Below, piece after piece: positions 36,853 to 46,451 of a DNA stretch of 64,000 nucleotides. The number at the start of each line of letters is the position of its first letter. Position 1 is the stretch's first letter. The stretch spans positions 496,043 through 560,042 of the forward strand of contig NZ_CP029984.1 of NCBI RefSeq assembly GCF_003293675.1, written 5' to 3'. The stretch is from Gardnerella leopoldii. GTDB taxonomy: Bacteria; Actinomycetota; Actinomycetes; Actinomycetales; Bifidobacteriaceae. Made by a program: the position numbers and the translations under genes. The notes beneath the pieces were generated by a model that did no database searches, was not told the DNA's origin, and saw only the letters and a list, made by a program, of their open reading frames with translations.

Positions 36853-37851
36853 TTACTTCGTGCAATCCATTACAGAATCTTTCAAATTCTTTGGAGCTTG
36901 CTTAATTAAACCATATTTCACGTATTCTTTAGCCTGAGTTTCCATCATTTTCAAACCTTTTTCATCGATTGGGCGAATAGTTGGATTGTCAAACTTTTTA
37001 ATTTGCTTAATAATAGTTTCGCTTGCTCCGAGCTGCTTGTAAGCGTTTCCAATAACATTGTTTTCTTTATGAGACTTTTTTGCTTCGCGAACAAGAGCCT
37101 TGTACATCTTCTTAACAAGATCCGGATGCTTTTGGGCAAAGCTCTTAGAAACAATGTGAATAGTAACATTCATATTGCCGTACTTTTTAGCATTTACAAG
37201 CAATTTTGCGCCTGGAGTTGTCATTGCTGCAGCAAGATTCTGATCGAATGAGGAAATTGCATCAATCTGTCCAGAAGTAAATGCTGCCTGGAAGTTCTTA
37301 GGGCTCATCTCAACTTTGTTAACTTTAGAAACGTCTAAACCACTTTTATCGAATGCGCGGTGAAGCATGTAATCGCCAGTATCACCGTTGTGAATAATAG
37401 CAACTTTCTTTCCGTATAAGTCTTTTAGTGTTTTCACGCCGCTTTTTGCGGACGCAACGATTCCTTGAGAATCACCATTGTAATATTCGAGCGCAAAAGC
37501 TACCCATGGTTGTCCTTCAGCAATCAAATCAATGAAGCGTCCGGTTCCAGTAGTTGTAGCATCTGCATTTCCGCTCATAACAGCAGTAAGACCATCGACT
37601 GGAGTGTAAGGACCAGTGTAAACTACCTTAGATTTGCCAAATTCGTCTTGAAGGAATTTCTCATTTTTCAAAGTAGTTAAATAATTTGCTGTAGAAAGAT
37701 AAGCAACTCTCATAGTTCCAGCGTCTTCTTTTGAAGAAGCGCTTGATGATTTTTGTGAGTTTCCGCAAGCTGCAAGAGATACAGTTGCACAAGCAGCGCA
37801 GATTAATGCAATAATGCTCTTTTTAGAAAATCGCATTTTTAAATTAGCCAT
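36853..37851 (-). CDS. SsuA/NMT1-type ABC substrate-binding lipoprotein
   Basis: 332 residues. The signal peptide KKSIIALICAACATVSLAAC ends in the lipobox LAAC. The periplasmic-binding fold includes VAYLSTANYLTTLKNEKF, GPYTPVDGLTAVMSGNADAT and GKKVAIIHNGDTGDYML. The ATG at 37851 is used because AAGGAG lies about 10 bases upstream; a longer reading from 37953 would add an AT-rich unlikely leader. It is the second gene of the TPP-riboswitch operon. The ligand is therefore probably thiamine or a precursor, rather than a sulfonate as the family name suggests. Confidence 0.9.
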   Translation of the reverse strand: MANLKMRFSKKSIIALICAACATVSLAACGNSQKSSSASSKEDAGTMRVAYLSTANYLTTLKNEKFLQDEFGKSKVVYTGPYTPVDGLTAVMSGNADATTTGTGRFIDLIAEGQPWVAFALEYYNGDSQGIVASAKSGVKTLKDLYGKKVAIIHNGDTGDYMLHRAFDKSGLDVSKVNKVEMSPKNFQAAFTSGQIDAISSFDQNLAAAMTTPGAKLLVNAKKYGNMNVTIHIVSKSFAQKHPDLVKKMYKALVREAKKSHKENNVIGNAYKQLGASETIIKQIKKFDNPTIRPIDEKGLKMMETQAKEYVKYGLIKQAPKNLKDSVMDCTK

Positions 37852-38006
37852 GATATACAGCTCCTTTTGTTTGTTGTTTTGTTTATCTGTTGTTTGTTTG
37901 GTTGTTATTATTTGGTTGTTGATTCTAAATATTGACTGATTCTTAAAAAGCAATTTAATGCATTTTAAAAAGTAGTTAACTTTAGAAAAATGTTGATACT
38001 ACTAGA

Positions 38007-38822
38007 TTATTGGCGTGATTTTCTATCTAATCTGCGCTCAGGTATAAGAAGATACTCTAATATGTTTGCAGTAAGCTCAGATCCAAGACCTGCAATTGCG
38101 TACATAATAACGCATGCCATCATTTGATCTGGCCTAAAGAATTCTTGCGCTCTTGAAAGAATGTATCCAATTCCAATAGAAGAATTGACTGTTTCGCAAG
38201 TCACTAATGCAACCCATGCTACAGATATTGCAAATCGCAAACCTGTCATAAAACTTGGAAGTGTACCGCGAAGCAAAATAGATATAAAAATAGTAGATTT
38301 TTTAACGTGATAAACCTGCGCTAATTCGAGAAGTTTCGGATCAATATTACGCACTCCGTCGCGAATATTAACGTACATAGGTCCAAAAACGCCAACAGCT
38401 ATAAGCGCTATTTTCATCGTTTCATCTATTCCGAGGAAAATTATTAATATTGGAGCTAAAGCCGGGAATGGAATTGACCTCAACATGTGGCTTGGTTTAT
38501 CAACTACAATATTGCCAAGCTTACTGCCTCCCGCAAGTATGCCTGCAGGAACAGCAAAAATAATTCCTAACAAAAGTCCTAAAAGAACTCGTAAAATACT
38601 TATTCCTAAGGATTTTAATAATATGCCTTCGTTGTTTAAATCAATAAAAGCTTGTATTACTTCATATGGGGATGGCAAAGAACGGTCTTCGATTGGAGAA
38701 AGAGTTGTAAAAAACCACAAAACCAAAATGAGGATGGTTGAAATCCACACTTTACACGAAGATACCGCTTTAAATGCAATCTTCAATATGTTTTTCGCTT
38801 TATTAGGCGAACTGTAAGTCAT
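38007..38822 (-). CDS. ABC transporter permease, first gene of the TPP-riboswitch operon
   Basis: 271 residues with about six membrane helices. LLGIIFAVPAGILAGGS, RSIPFPALAPILIIFLGIDETMKIALI and the loop VYHVKKSTIFISILLRGTLPSFMTGLRFAISVAW are typical of SsuC/TauC/ThiX permeases. The ATG at 38822 is only 8 bases from the AGGGA that forms the conserved 3' edge of the TPP aptamer. Ligand binding should therefore directly block ribosome access. It is followed by its binding-protein and ATPase genes. Confidence 0.9.
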   Translation of the reverse strand: MTYSSPNKAKNILKIAFKAVSSCKVWISTILILVLWFFTTLSPIEDRSLPSPYEVIQAFIDLNNEGILLKSLGISILRVLLGLLLGIIFAVPAGILAGGSKLGNIVVDKPSHMLRSIPFPALAPILIIFLGIDETMKIALIAVGVFGPMYVNIRDGVRNIDPKLLELAQVYHVKKSTIFISILLRGTLPSFMTGLRFAISVAWVALVTCETVNSSIGIGYILSRAQEFFRPDQMMACVIMYAIAGLGSELTANILEYLLIPERRLDRKSRQ

Positions 38823-38823
38823 G

Positions 38824-38932
38824 CGACAATCCCTTCGATAGTTTTAGCTATATCAGGTTCAACGAGTGTATTCTCAGCGCAACACTGTATGTATTGTTGT
38901 TTGGCACGATGTAGTTGCGCACCCCGTGTCTG
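38824..38932 (-). promoter_or_regulatory. TPP (thiamine pyrophosphate) riboswitch
   Basis: On the minus strand the conserved boxes occur in order: GGGGTGC (38918-38924), GCTGAGA (38874-38880), GAACCTGAT (about 38855-38863), and AAGGGA (38830-38835). GACA and TGTC at the two ends can close P1. This is the canonical THI box order. There is no terminator hairpin between the aptamer and the start codon at 38822. The aptamer's own AGGGA serves as Shine-Dalgarno, so control is most likely at translation initiation. Confidence 0.95.
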
Positions 38933-39023
38933 TGGTCATTATCTCCCAAGGGTATGGACATGTATATTTGAAATCGATATTTATAAACGATATTGCTTAA
39001 AAATATACAATTGGCTCATATGA

Positions 39024-40442
<1,419 letters not shown>

Positions 40443-40488
40443 CTTTTAGTTTTAAGTAACTTAGTGGCTTCTTGAGTCTTTGAGTTTT

Positions 40489-40524
40489 AACGGTCAGTCG
40501 TGTTTACGGCTGACCGTTTTTTAT
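40489..40524 (+). terminator. Terminator of eno
   Basis: A 9-bp stem (AACGGTCAG at 40489-40497, CTGACCGTT at 40510-40518) is followed by TTTTT. Confidence 0.9.
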
Positions 40525-40639
40525 TAAATATTTTTGAAAAAATCACAACACGCAAAAAATTTTTCTTAAATTTACTTTCATTCTCCGCATAATGGTGATA
40601 TTTTTGTGAGAAAATCGAAACAGAAGGAGATGTTTCATT

Positions 40640-41554
40640 ATGCGAAAAGTAGCAGTTATTGGTATGGGAAATGTTGGCGCAGCTGTTGCTCATCAGCTTG
40701 TTGTTGGTGGTTACGCCGACGAGCTGTACTTATATGACAAGAATGAGGCTAAGGTTAAGGCTGATGCATTGGATTTTGAGGATTCAATGGACAATTTGCC
40801 TTTTAATGTAAACATTACTGTCAATGATTACGATGCTTTGAAAGATGTTGAAGTTATCGTAAGCGCTATGGGCAATATTAAGCTTTTAGACGTCCCAAAT
40901 CCTGATCGTTTCGCAGAACTTAAACATAATCGTGTTCAAGTTGAAGAAGTTGGCGCAAAGATTAAAGCTTCTGGCTTCCATGGTGTTCTAATCGATATTA
41001 CGAATCCTTGCGACGCTATTTGCCAGCTTTATAAAGAAACAACTGGTCTCCCTTATGAAAAAGTTATTGGCACTGGAACATTGCTTGATTCTGCACGTCT
41101 TCATCGCGCTGTTGGTAAATTCTTCGGAGTGCATCCAAAAGCCGTGAAGGGCTATAGCTTGGGTGAACATGGTGATTCACAGTTCGTCGCATGGTCCACA
41201 GTTAAGGTTCTTGAACAGCCGATTGTTGAGTTTGCAAAAGAAAAGAACATTGATTTAGATGCTGTCGATGAAGAAACTCGTCAAGGCGGCTTCACTGTGT
41301 TCTACGGAAAGAAGTATACAAATTACGGTATTGCTGCTGCTGCAGTTCGTTTGGTCCATGCTGTTCTTTCGGATTCGAAGGAGCAAATGCCTGTTTCGAA
41401 CTATCGAGAGGAATACCATTCTTATCTTTCTTACCCAGCAATCGTTGGTCGCGAAGGTATTGTGAAGCAGTGCCAACTTGACTTGACTGAAGAAGAGTTG
41501 CAAAAGTTGCAGCATTCTGCAGATACAATTTTGAGTAAAGCTCAAGCAAAATAG
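40640..41554 (+). CDS. L-2-hydroxyacid dehydrogenase of the LDH/malate family (HicDH-like)
   Basis: A 304-residue NAD-dependent dehydrogenase. It has GMGNVGAAVAHQL (NAD motif), DITNPCDAICQL, GTGTLLDSARLHRAVG and the catalytic His in SLGEHGDSQFVAW. The substrate loop reads SAMGNIKLLDVPNPDRFAELK, where true lactate dehydrogenases have Gln and a proline-rich loop (AGAPQKPGE-like). The same loop and the following SGFHGVLIDITNP resemble L-2-hydroxyisocaproate dehydrogenase of lactobacilli. It is probably active on branched or larger 2-oxo acids, though a lactate role cannot be excluded. AGAAGGAG precedes the ATG. Confidence 0.88.
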   Translation: MRKVAVIGMGNVGAAVAHQLVVGGYADELYLYDKNEAKVKADALDFEDSMDNLPFNVNITVNDYDALKDVEVIVSAMGNIKLLDVPNPDRFAELKHNRVQVEEVGAKIKASGFHGVLIDITNPCDAICQLYKETTGLPYEKVIGTGTLLDSARLHRAVGKFFGVHPKAVKGYSLGEHGDSQFVAWSTVKVLEQPIVEFAKEKNIDLDAVDEETRQGGFTVFYGKKYTNYGIAAAAVRLVHAVLSDSKEQMPVSNYREEYHSYLSYPAIVGREGIVKQCQLDLTEEELQKLQHSADTILSKAQAK

Positions 41555-41631
41555 ACAAGTCAAAAATAAAATAACTAAAAATACTACTTTTGAATCTAAA
41601 TATTTTTACAGATTTTAGACAAAGCGTATTG

Positions 41632-41692
41632 AAAAATGTCGTTGTAGGTTTAATTGCTCATAAGGAGTGTTGAATTTACAGCGACATTTTTG
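41632..41692 (+). terminator. Terminator after the hydroxyacid dehydrogenase gene
   Basis: A 15-bp stem with one G-U pair (AAAAATGTCGTTGTA at 41632-41646, TACAGCGACATTTTT at 41677-41691) has a 30-nt loop and ends in T. Confidence 0.75.
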
Positions 41693-41811
41693 TTATAAGA
41701 ATTTTTGATATTAGCATATTTATTATTTGAATTTATAAAGTTGGCTAGTCTTAACTGTTCATGATATATACTTTTAACTATAAATTGAATTATTTTTTTG
41801 GGGGTGGAAAT

Positions 41812-42312
41812 ATGATTTCTAGTGCATACATAAGTGTTGGAAGCAATATAGGTGATAGATTACTTAATTTGCGCCAAGCTGTTTCGCTATTGAAGCAAAA
41901 TTCACATATAAACAATATTATCGTTTCTTCAGTGTATGAAACTGAACCAGTTGGTGACGTAGTGCAAGACAGTTTTTATAACATTGCTTTACGTTTGGAC
42001 ACTGATTTAACAGCTTTTGAACTGCTTGATTTTATTCATGATATTGAACAGCGTCTTCACAGAAAGCGCATAGTTCGTTGGGGTCCTCGAACAATCGATT
42101 TAGATATTATTGATTTTGGTGGTCAAACTATAAAAAGTGAAAATCTTACGATTCCGCACAAAGAAAGAGATAATCGCAGATTTGTATTAGTTCCTTTGCT
42201 TGAAATAAGCACAGACGATGCAAATTATCATGAGCTCATCCAAGATAAGCTTAATAAAACTAGCGACACTAATTGGATTAATATTATTGAAAGTAGCGAA
42301 GTTTTTAATTAG
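41812..42312 (+). CDS. folK: 2-amino-4-hydroxy-6-hydroxymethyldihydropteridine pyrophosphokinase
   Basis: A 166-residue folate enzyme. AYISVGSNIGDRLLNLRQAV and SSVYETEPVGDVVQDSFYN are followed by the signature RWGPRTIDLDIIDFG and IPHKERDNRRFVLVPLLEI. It activates the pterin for condensation with p-aminobenzoate by the next gene. The ATG at 41812 lies behind GGGGGTGG; an upstream in-frame ATG at 41761 has no such site. The gap to folP is 56 bases. Confidence 0.94.
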   Translation: MISSAYISVGSNIGDRLLNLRQAVSLLKQNSHINNIIVSSVYETEPVGDVVQDSFYNIALRLDTDLTAFELLDFIHDIEQRLHRKRIVRWGPRTIDLDIIDFGGQTIKSENLTIPHKERDNRRFVLVPLLEISTDDANYHELIQDKLNKTSDTNWINIIESSEVFN

Positions 42313-42368
42313 TTTGGAATATAAATTTAGTTTTTTTAAATATGAGGTTTTAGAAAGAAAGAATACAA

Positions 42369-43508
42369 ATGCGAATTATTGAAAGCAATTTGGAGAATGC
42401 ATCTTCTAAAAGTATTGCAGATATAGCGTTACTGCAGGATCTTTGTGTAAATCAAAAAATTTTATGCACGTGGGAAAATATTAGCAAAAACGATTTAAGC
42501 AAAGTAGCTGATTTTCTCGATCATTTTGATACAGCTATCAAAGTTTCCGAGTCTTCTATTGACTTCATTTTGCCGCTTATTGCTCTTAAACCTTTTATGC
42601 AAGAATGCGAAAAAGCATGGTACGAAGATCAAGAATTACTTGCAAGTTTGCGCTCGATATTAAAGCAAAAAGCAATTGTGTGGAATGCAGGGCGATTCTG
42701 CTTTGATACACTTGACAAGCCGATAGTTTACGCGATTTTGAATATTACTCCTGACTCATTCTATGACGGCGGCAAGTACCAAAGTGAGGACGAAGTAAAT
42801 AGCCATATTAAAGAAATAGTTGAAGCTGGTGCTGATGTTATAGAAGTAGGCGGTCAAACTACAAAACCTGGCGGTTATTTAGAAATTACTCCAGAAGAGG
42901 AAATAAGGCGCGTTATACCTGCTATTAAGTATATTCACAAAAATTATCCTCAAATTGCTGTAGCAGTAGACACTTACAAGTTACCTGTAATGGAAGCTGC
43001 AATTGAAGCTGGCGTAGATATTATAAATGATGTTCGTGCGTTTGATTCTCCAGAAAAAGTAAAGCTTATGGCAGATTCTAACGTTGGATTAGTAACAATG
43101 CATAGCAATAGAGATACAGAATATGACAATTTAACAAAGGTTATGTGTCAATTCTTTAGCGATAATTTAAAAATGCTTGTTGATGGAGGAGTTGACTTAA
43201 ATAGGATTATTCTTGATCAAGGAATTGGCTATGCAAAGGTTGCTGATGGTGAACAAGATTATGCAATGATGCGCAATATTAATCAATTGCATCGTTTTGG
43301 TCGACCAATATTGGTTGCGATTTCTAGAAAAGGCTTTGGTAAGAAGCTTTTTAATTTAGATAAAGAAGATCGTTTGCCTGTCACTTTAGTTGCAGAAACA
43401 GCGATGTTTATGGCTGGTGGACGTGTAATACGTGCTCATGATATTGCAGAAACAAAGCAATTAGTTGAAATGATCGATGTTATTAATAGAAATTACTGGT
43501 TTAAGTAG
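42369..43508 (+). CDS. folP: Divergent dihydropteroate synthase with an N-terminal extension
   Basis: A 379-residue TIM-barrel protein; typical DHPS is about 270 residues. Residues 1-115 are a poorly conserved extension. The barrel begins at IVYAILNITPDSFYDGG. The pterin/sulfonamide contact motif, usually GGESTRPG, reads GGQTTKPGG. The usual DPGIGF-GK reads DQGIGYAKVADGEQ. The segment usually SRK-S/F-I reads SRKGFGKKL. VAVDTYKLPVMEAAIEAGVDIINDV is well kept, and the C-terminus GGRVIRAHDIAET is typical. The position behind folK supports a folate role. The altered loops could lower sulfonamide binding or indicate a paralogue with changed activity. Confidence 0.85.
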   Translation: MRIIESNLENASSKSIADIALLQDLCVNQKILCTWENISKNDLSKVADFLDHFDTAIKVSESSIDFILPLIALKPFMQECEKAWYEDQELLASLRSILKQKAIVWNAGRFCFDTLDKPIVYAILNITPDSFYDGGKYQSEDEVNSHIKEIVEAGADVIEVGGQTTKPGGYLEITPEEEIRRVIPAIKYIHKNYPQIAVAVDTYKLPVMEAAIEAGVDIINDVRAFDSPEKVKLMADSNVGLVTMHSNRDTEYDNLTKVMCQFFSDNLKMLVDGGVDLNRIILDQGIGYAKVADGEQDYAMMRNINQLHRFGRPILVAISRKGFGKKLFNLDKEDRLPVTLVAETAMFMAGGRVIRAHDIAETKQLVEMIDVINRNYWFK

Positions 43509-43681
43509 AAAAATTTGAATATTTTTTTGCAGTTTTGTTTGTCAGTTTTTTTAATTTTAATAACGAATAAATGTAGAGTGACTGTAAATGTGGTACAACA
43601 GCATTTTGCATCTAAAGCACGTAAGATATTAGCGGAATACATGATGTTTTCACGTCGAATACATCAAGTAATTTAGAGAGT

Positions 43682-44158
43682 ATGGTTATGAAAAAGCGTC
43701 GTAAAACGGCATTAGGTGAGGATGTAGTATCACCATTGCAACAGCGTCGACTACTTTCAGGACCGCTCGTGTTTTTATTTATGGTTTTTGTAGTTACCGT
43801 TGGTTCAATTGAATGCATTTCAACAGTTAGAAATTATGCGTTAAGCTTGTCGGAGCTTCATGCACTTCAGCGTGAAGAAAGTGATTTACGTGAACAAAAG
43901 CGTACGTTGGATAATAATATTGACCGATGGAAAGACAAAGCATACGTTACCGCTCAAGCTAGAGATCGTCTCGGCTTTATTTTTCCTGGTGAGCAGGCTG
44001 TTCGTGTAGAGCATCCTGAGGCAGTAACTGGAAAAGTTCCGAATGAATTTGCTCAAGAAAATAGCGAAACTAAGACTCATTCAGTCTTGCCTTGGTATAG
44101 TGACTTAATGTATGCAATACATAAAGCAGACAAACCAGATACCGTGCCATCCTTATAA
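43682..44158 (+). CDS. FtsB/DivIC-family septum formation initiator
   Basis: 158 residues. A cytoplasmic basic start leads to a single membrane helix (LVFLFMVFVVTVGSIECI, about 30-50). A short coiled coil follows (LSELHALQREESDLREQKR), then the family segment YVTAQARDRLGFIFPGEQAVR. It belongs to the divisome subcomplex with FtsL and FtsQ. In actinobacteria this gene normally lies next to eno and the DUF501/ppx genes. Here ldh-like, folK and folP lie between it and eno. Confidence 0.9.
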   Translation: MVMKKRRKTALGEDVVSPLQQRRLLSGPLVFLFMVFVVTVGSIECISTVRNYALSLSELHALQREESDLREQKRTLDNNIDRWKDKAYVTAQARDRLGFIFPGEQAVRVEHPEAVTGKVPNEFAQENSETKTHSVLPWYSDLMYAIHKADKPDTVPSL

Positions 44159-44239
44159 CACATAAACTGATAAAATATATAAACTGATAAAGTAAAGAAT
44201 TATTTATTTGTAAAACAGCTTTAACAGGAGTAGAAACGC

Positions 44240-45937
44240 ATGGCTAACAGCCAAGAAAGTTCAGATAAAATGCAGAACAGTAATAAGAATTATATTCCAA
44301 AAGAAGCTGTAAAACGTTTATTTACTACACCTGCGAGTGATGCTGAGCGTGCAATTGTTGAAAAGCAACTTGGAAGATTCCCTAGAGGAATGGTAGCTGT
44401 TGGTGCTCGTTGCGTTTGTGGTAGACCTCTTGCTGTTATTACTAGACCATGCTTAGAAGATGGCACTCCATTCCCAACTACATGCTACCTTACCAGTCCT
44501 GAAGCTGTAAAAGCGGTGTCTCGCGTAGAAGCAGACGGTATTATGCGAGAATATAACGAGCTATTACAATCGGACGAAGATTTAAAGAAACAATATGAGC
44601 GTGCACATAAGTATTATTTGGAATTCCGTCATGAATTAGCTGTGTCTTTGGGGGATAGTGAAGAGCATATTAGTCAGATGAGCGCTGGTGGAATGCCAGT
44701 TCGTGTTAAATGCTTGCATGCTTTGCTTGCGCAAACATTGGTAATGGGCAAAGGTGTAAATCCGATTGGTGACATGGTGTTAGAGCGCATTAAAGATGAG
44801 TTTGATCCTAACGTGTGCCGCTGTACTACTCCGTGGAGCGATGATGCATATGCTACTGAAACGGAAGTTGTTGTGGAAGACGAAACGGCTAAAACTGCAG
44901 AGGGTGAAGCTGTAAAAAGTGAAACGACTACTTGCGCAGAAAAAACAGTACAGGTTGCTGCAATTGACTGCGGTACAAATTCTATTCGACTAAAAATTGC
45001 GCAAGTTTCTGAGCATGGAATGAAAGATATTGTGCCTCGTATGCTTCGCGTCGTTAGACTCGGTCAGGGAATTGACGAAACTCATCGTTTCGCAGATGAC
45101 GCTTTGAAGCGAGTGAGGGAGGCTGCGCACGAATTTGCGCAAGTTTTGAAAGAACATCCAGTTGATGCGATTCGTTTTGTGGCAACCTCAGCTACACGAG
45201 ATGCTGAAAATCGTGAGATTTTTGAACAAATGATGATTGATGAGCTTGGTGTTCGCCCTGAAGTTATTAGTGGTAACGAAGAAGCGGCTCTTAGCTTCCT
45301 TGGAGCAACAAGCGTTGTGTCTCGCGATGAGTTGCAGCCACCGTATCTCGTAGTTGATTTAGGTGGAGGCTCTACTGAGTTAGTGCTTGGAGGGGATGGT
45401 GACTGCTTGCCAGCGCACAAGGTTTCTGCAGCATACTCCATGAATGTTGGTTCCGTTAGAATGACGGAAAGGCATTTGCATACCGATCCTCCTACTGAAG
45501 AGGAAATTCAAGCTGCGATTGAAGATATTGACAAGCATATTGATGATGCTTTCAAAGTCGTTCCTGCAGGACGAGCTCGCACTATTATTGGCGTTTCTGG
45601 AACTGTGACAACTATGGCTGCTTTGACTATGGGATTGCAGCATTATGATCATACTGCTGTCGATGGTGTGCGTATTGGATTAGAGCAGGCTTATGCTGTT
45701 AATAATCGATTTTTGCGTATGCCTAAGGACTGCAGGCGCACGTATGCGACGATTCACCCAGGGCGTGTGGATGTTGTTGGCGGTGGAGCAGTGATTTGGA
45801 GCCGAGTGTTGGAGAGATTAGCAAAAGCTGCGTATGAGGATCACGGTGGGGTTTTAGATACGTTTGTTGCAAGTGAGCATGGTTTGCTTGACGGAATCAC
45901 GATTGATTTGGGAAGAAAGTTACTCGCCACACGCTGA
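44240..45937 (+). CDS. DUF501-exopolyphosphatase (Ppx/GppA) fusion protein
   Basis: 565 residues. Residues 20-195 form a DUF501 domain (EKQLGRFPRGMVAVGARCVCGRPLA, then FPTTCYLTSPEAVKAVSRVE). A charged linker (about 205-235) leads to the Ppx/GppA phosphatase domain: AAIDCGTNSIRLKIAQV, RFVATSATRDAENREIFEQM and VVDLGGGSTELVLG, then VSGTVTTMAAL. The second domain degrades polyphosphate or pppGpp. In most actinobacteria these are two adjacent genes; here they are one continuous frame. AACAGGAG precedes the ATG. Confidence 0.93.
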   Translation: MANSQESSDKMQNSNKNYIPKEAVKRLFTTPASDAERAIVEKQLGRFPRGMVAVGARCVCGRPLAVITRPCLEDGTPFPTTCYLTSPEAVKAVSRVEADGIMREYNELLQSDEDLKKQYERAHKYYLEFRHELAVSLGDSEEHISQMSAGGMPVRVKCLHALLAQTLVMGKGVNPIGDMVLERIKDEFDPNVCRCTTPWSDDAYATETEVVVEDETAKTAEGEAVKSETTTCAEKTVQVAAIDCGTNSIRLKIAQVSEHGMKDIVPRMLRVVRLGQGIDETHRFADDALKRVREAAHEFAQVLKEHPVDAIRFVATSATRDAENREIFEQMMIDELGVRPEVISGNEEAALSFLGATSVVSRDELQPPYLVVDLGGGSTELVLGGDGDCLPAHKVSAAYSMNVGSVRMTERHLHTDPPTEEEIQAAIEDIDKHIDDAFKVVPAGRARTIIGVSGTVTTMAALTMGLQHYDHTAVDGVRIGLEQAYAVNNRFLRMPKDCRRTYATIHPGRVDVVGGGAVIWSRVLERLAKAAYEDHGGVLDTFVASEHGLLDGITIDLGRKLLATR

Positions 45938-46036
45938 GTGCGTGTGTTTGCGGTTTCTGACGGTTGATGAGTGTGCGTGTTTGCAGTTTCTGACGGATAC
46001 TGAGAATATGTGTTTGTGATTTCGCCACACGCTGAG
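45925..46036. repeat. Three-copy 32-33 bp minisatellite
   Basis: Copies run 45934-45966, 45967-45999 and 46000-46031. Each starts C/ATGAG and contains TGTTTGC-GTTTCTGACGG or a degenerate form. The tract is bracketed by two copies of CGCCACACGCTGAG (from 45925 and 46023). The first bracket overlaps the stop of the Ppx fusion gene. Confidence 0.8.
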
Positions 46037-46037
46037 C

Positions 46038-46066
46038 TTGTTCTTTGCTTAAATGTATGGCATAAT
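46038..46066 (+). promoter_or_regulatory. Promoter of tRNA-Leu(TAA)
   Basis: TTGTTC (46038-46043) and CATAAT (46061-46066) are separated by 17 bp, and the mature tRNA begins 12 bases after the -10 box. Confidence 0.7.
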
Positions 46067-46077
46067 AAGTGATTGCT

Positions 46078-46161
46078 GCCTCTGTGGCGGAATTGGCATA
46101 CGCATCAGACTTAAAATCTGACGCCCTTACGGGCTTGTGGGTCCGAGTCCCACCGGAGGCA
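46078..46161 (+). tRNA. tRNA-Leu (anticodon TAA)
   Basis: The acceptor arms GCCTCTG and CGGAGGC pair with one G-U. The anticodon stem TCAGA/TCTGA encloses the loop CTTAAAA, so the anticodon is TAA. The long variable arm (CGCCCTTACGGGCTTG region) and T-arm GTGGGTCCGAGTCCCAC are intact. The discriminator base is A and CCA is not encoded. It marks the left edge of the accessory region. Confidence 0.95.
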
Positions 46162-46166
46162 CAAAC

Positions 46167-46204
46167 AAAGCGCTGCATAGTTTTAGCTGTGTGGCGCTTT
46201 TTGC
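46167..46204 (+). terminator. Terminator of tRNA-Leu(TAA)
   Basis: AAAGCGC (46168-46173 region) pairs with GCGCTTTTT (46194-46202), running straight into a T-tract. Confidence 0.8.
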
Positions 46205-46451
46205 TTTTCTGAGTTTTTGGGTAAGCTGCAAAAAGGGGTAAGCGGCAAAAAGGGTTTCTATTAATCGGTGTGTTCTGAATGAAATATCACTTTTCTGTAG
46301 TAATGAATTATCGCTACCAGATTTATCGTTATAATATTATATACGATATCTTGTTGATTTTAGATTAATGTGGTACTATATATAGTAGTTGAGTTGGATA
46401 TTTGTAAGACATAAATTAATAAAGAATTGTTTTAAAGAAGGGGGTGATGGT

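Noticed and set aside
37860..37925. TGTTTGTT-rich repeat tract upstream of the binding-protein gene
   Set aside because: Simple low-complexity sequence in the leader without a definable repeat unit.
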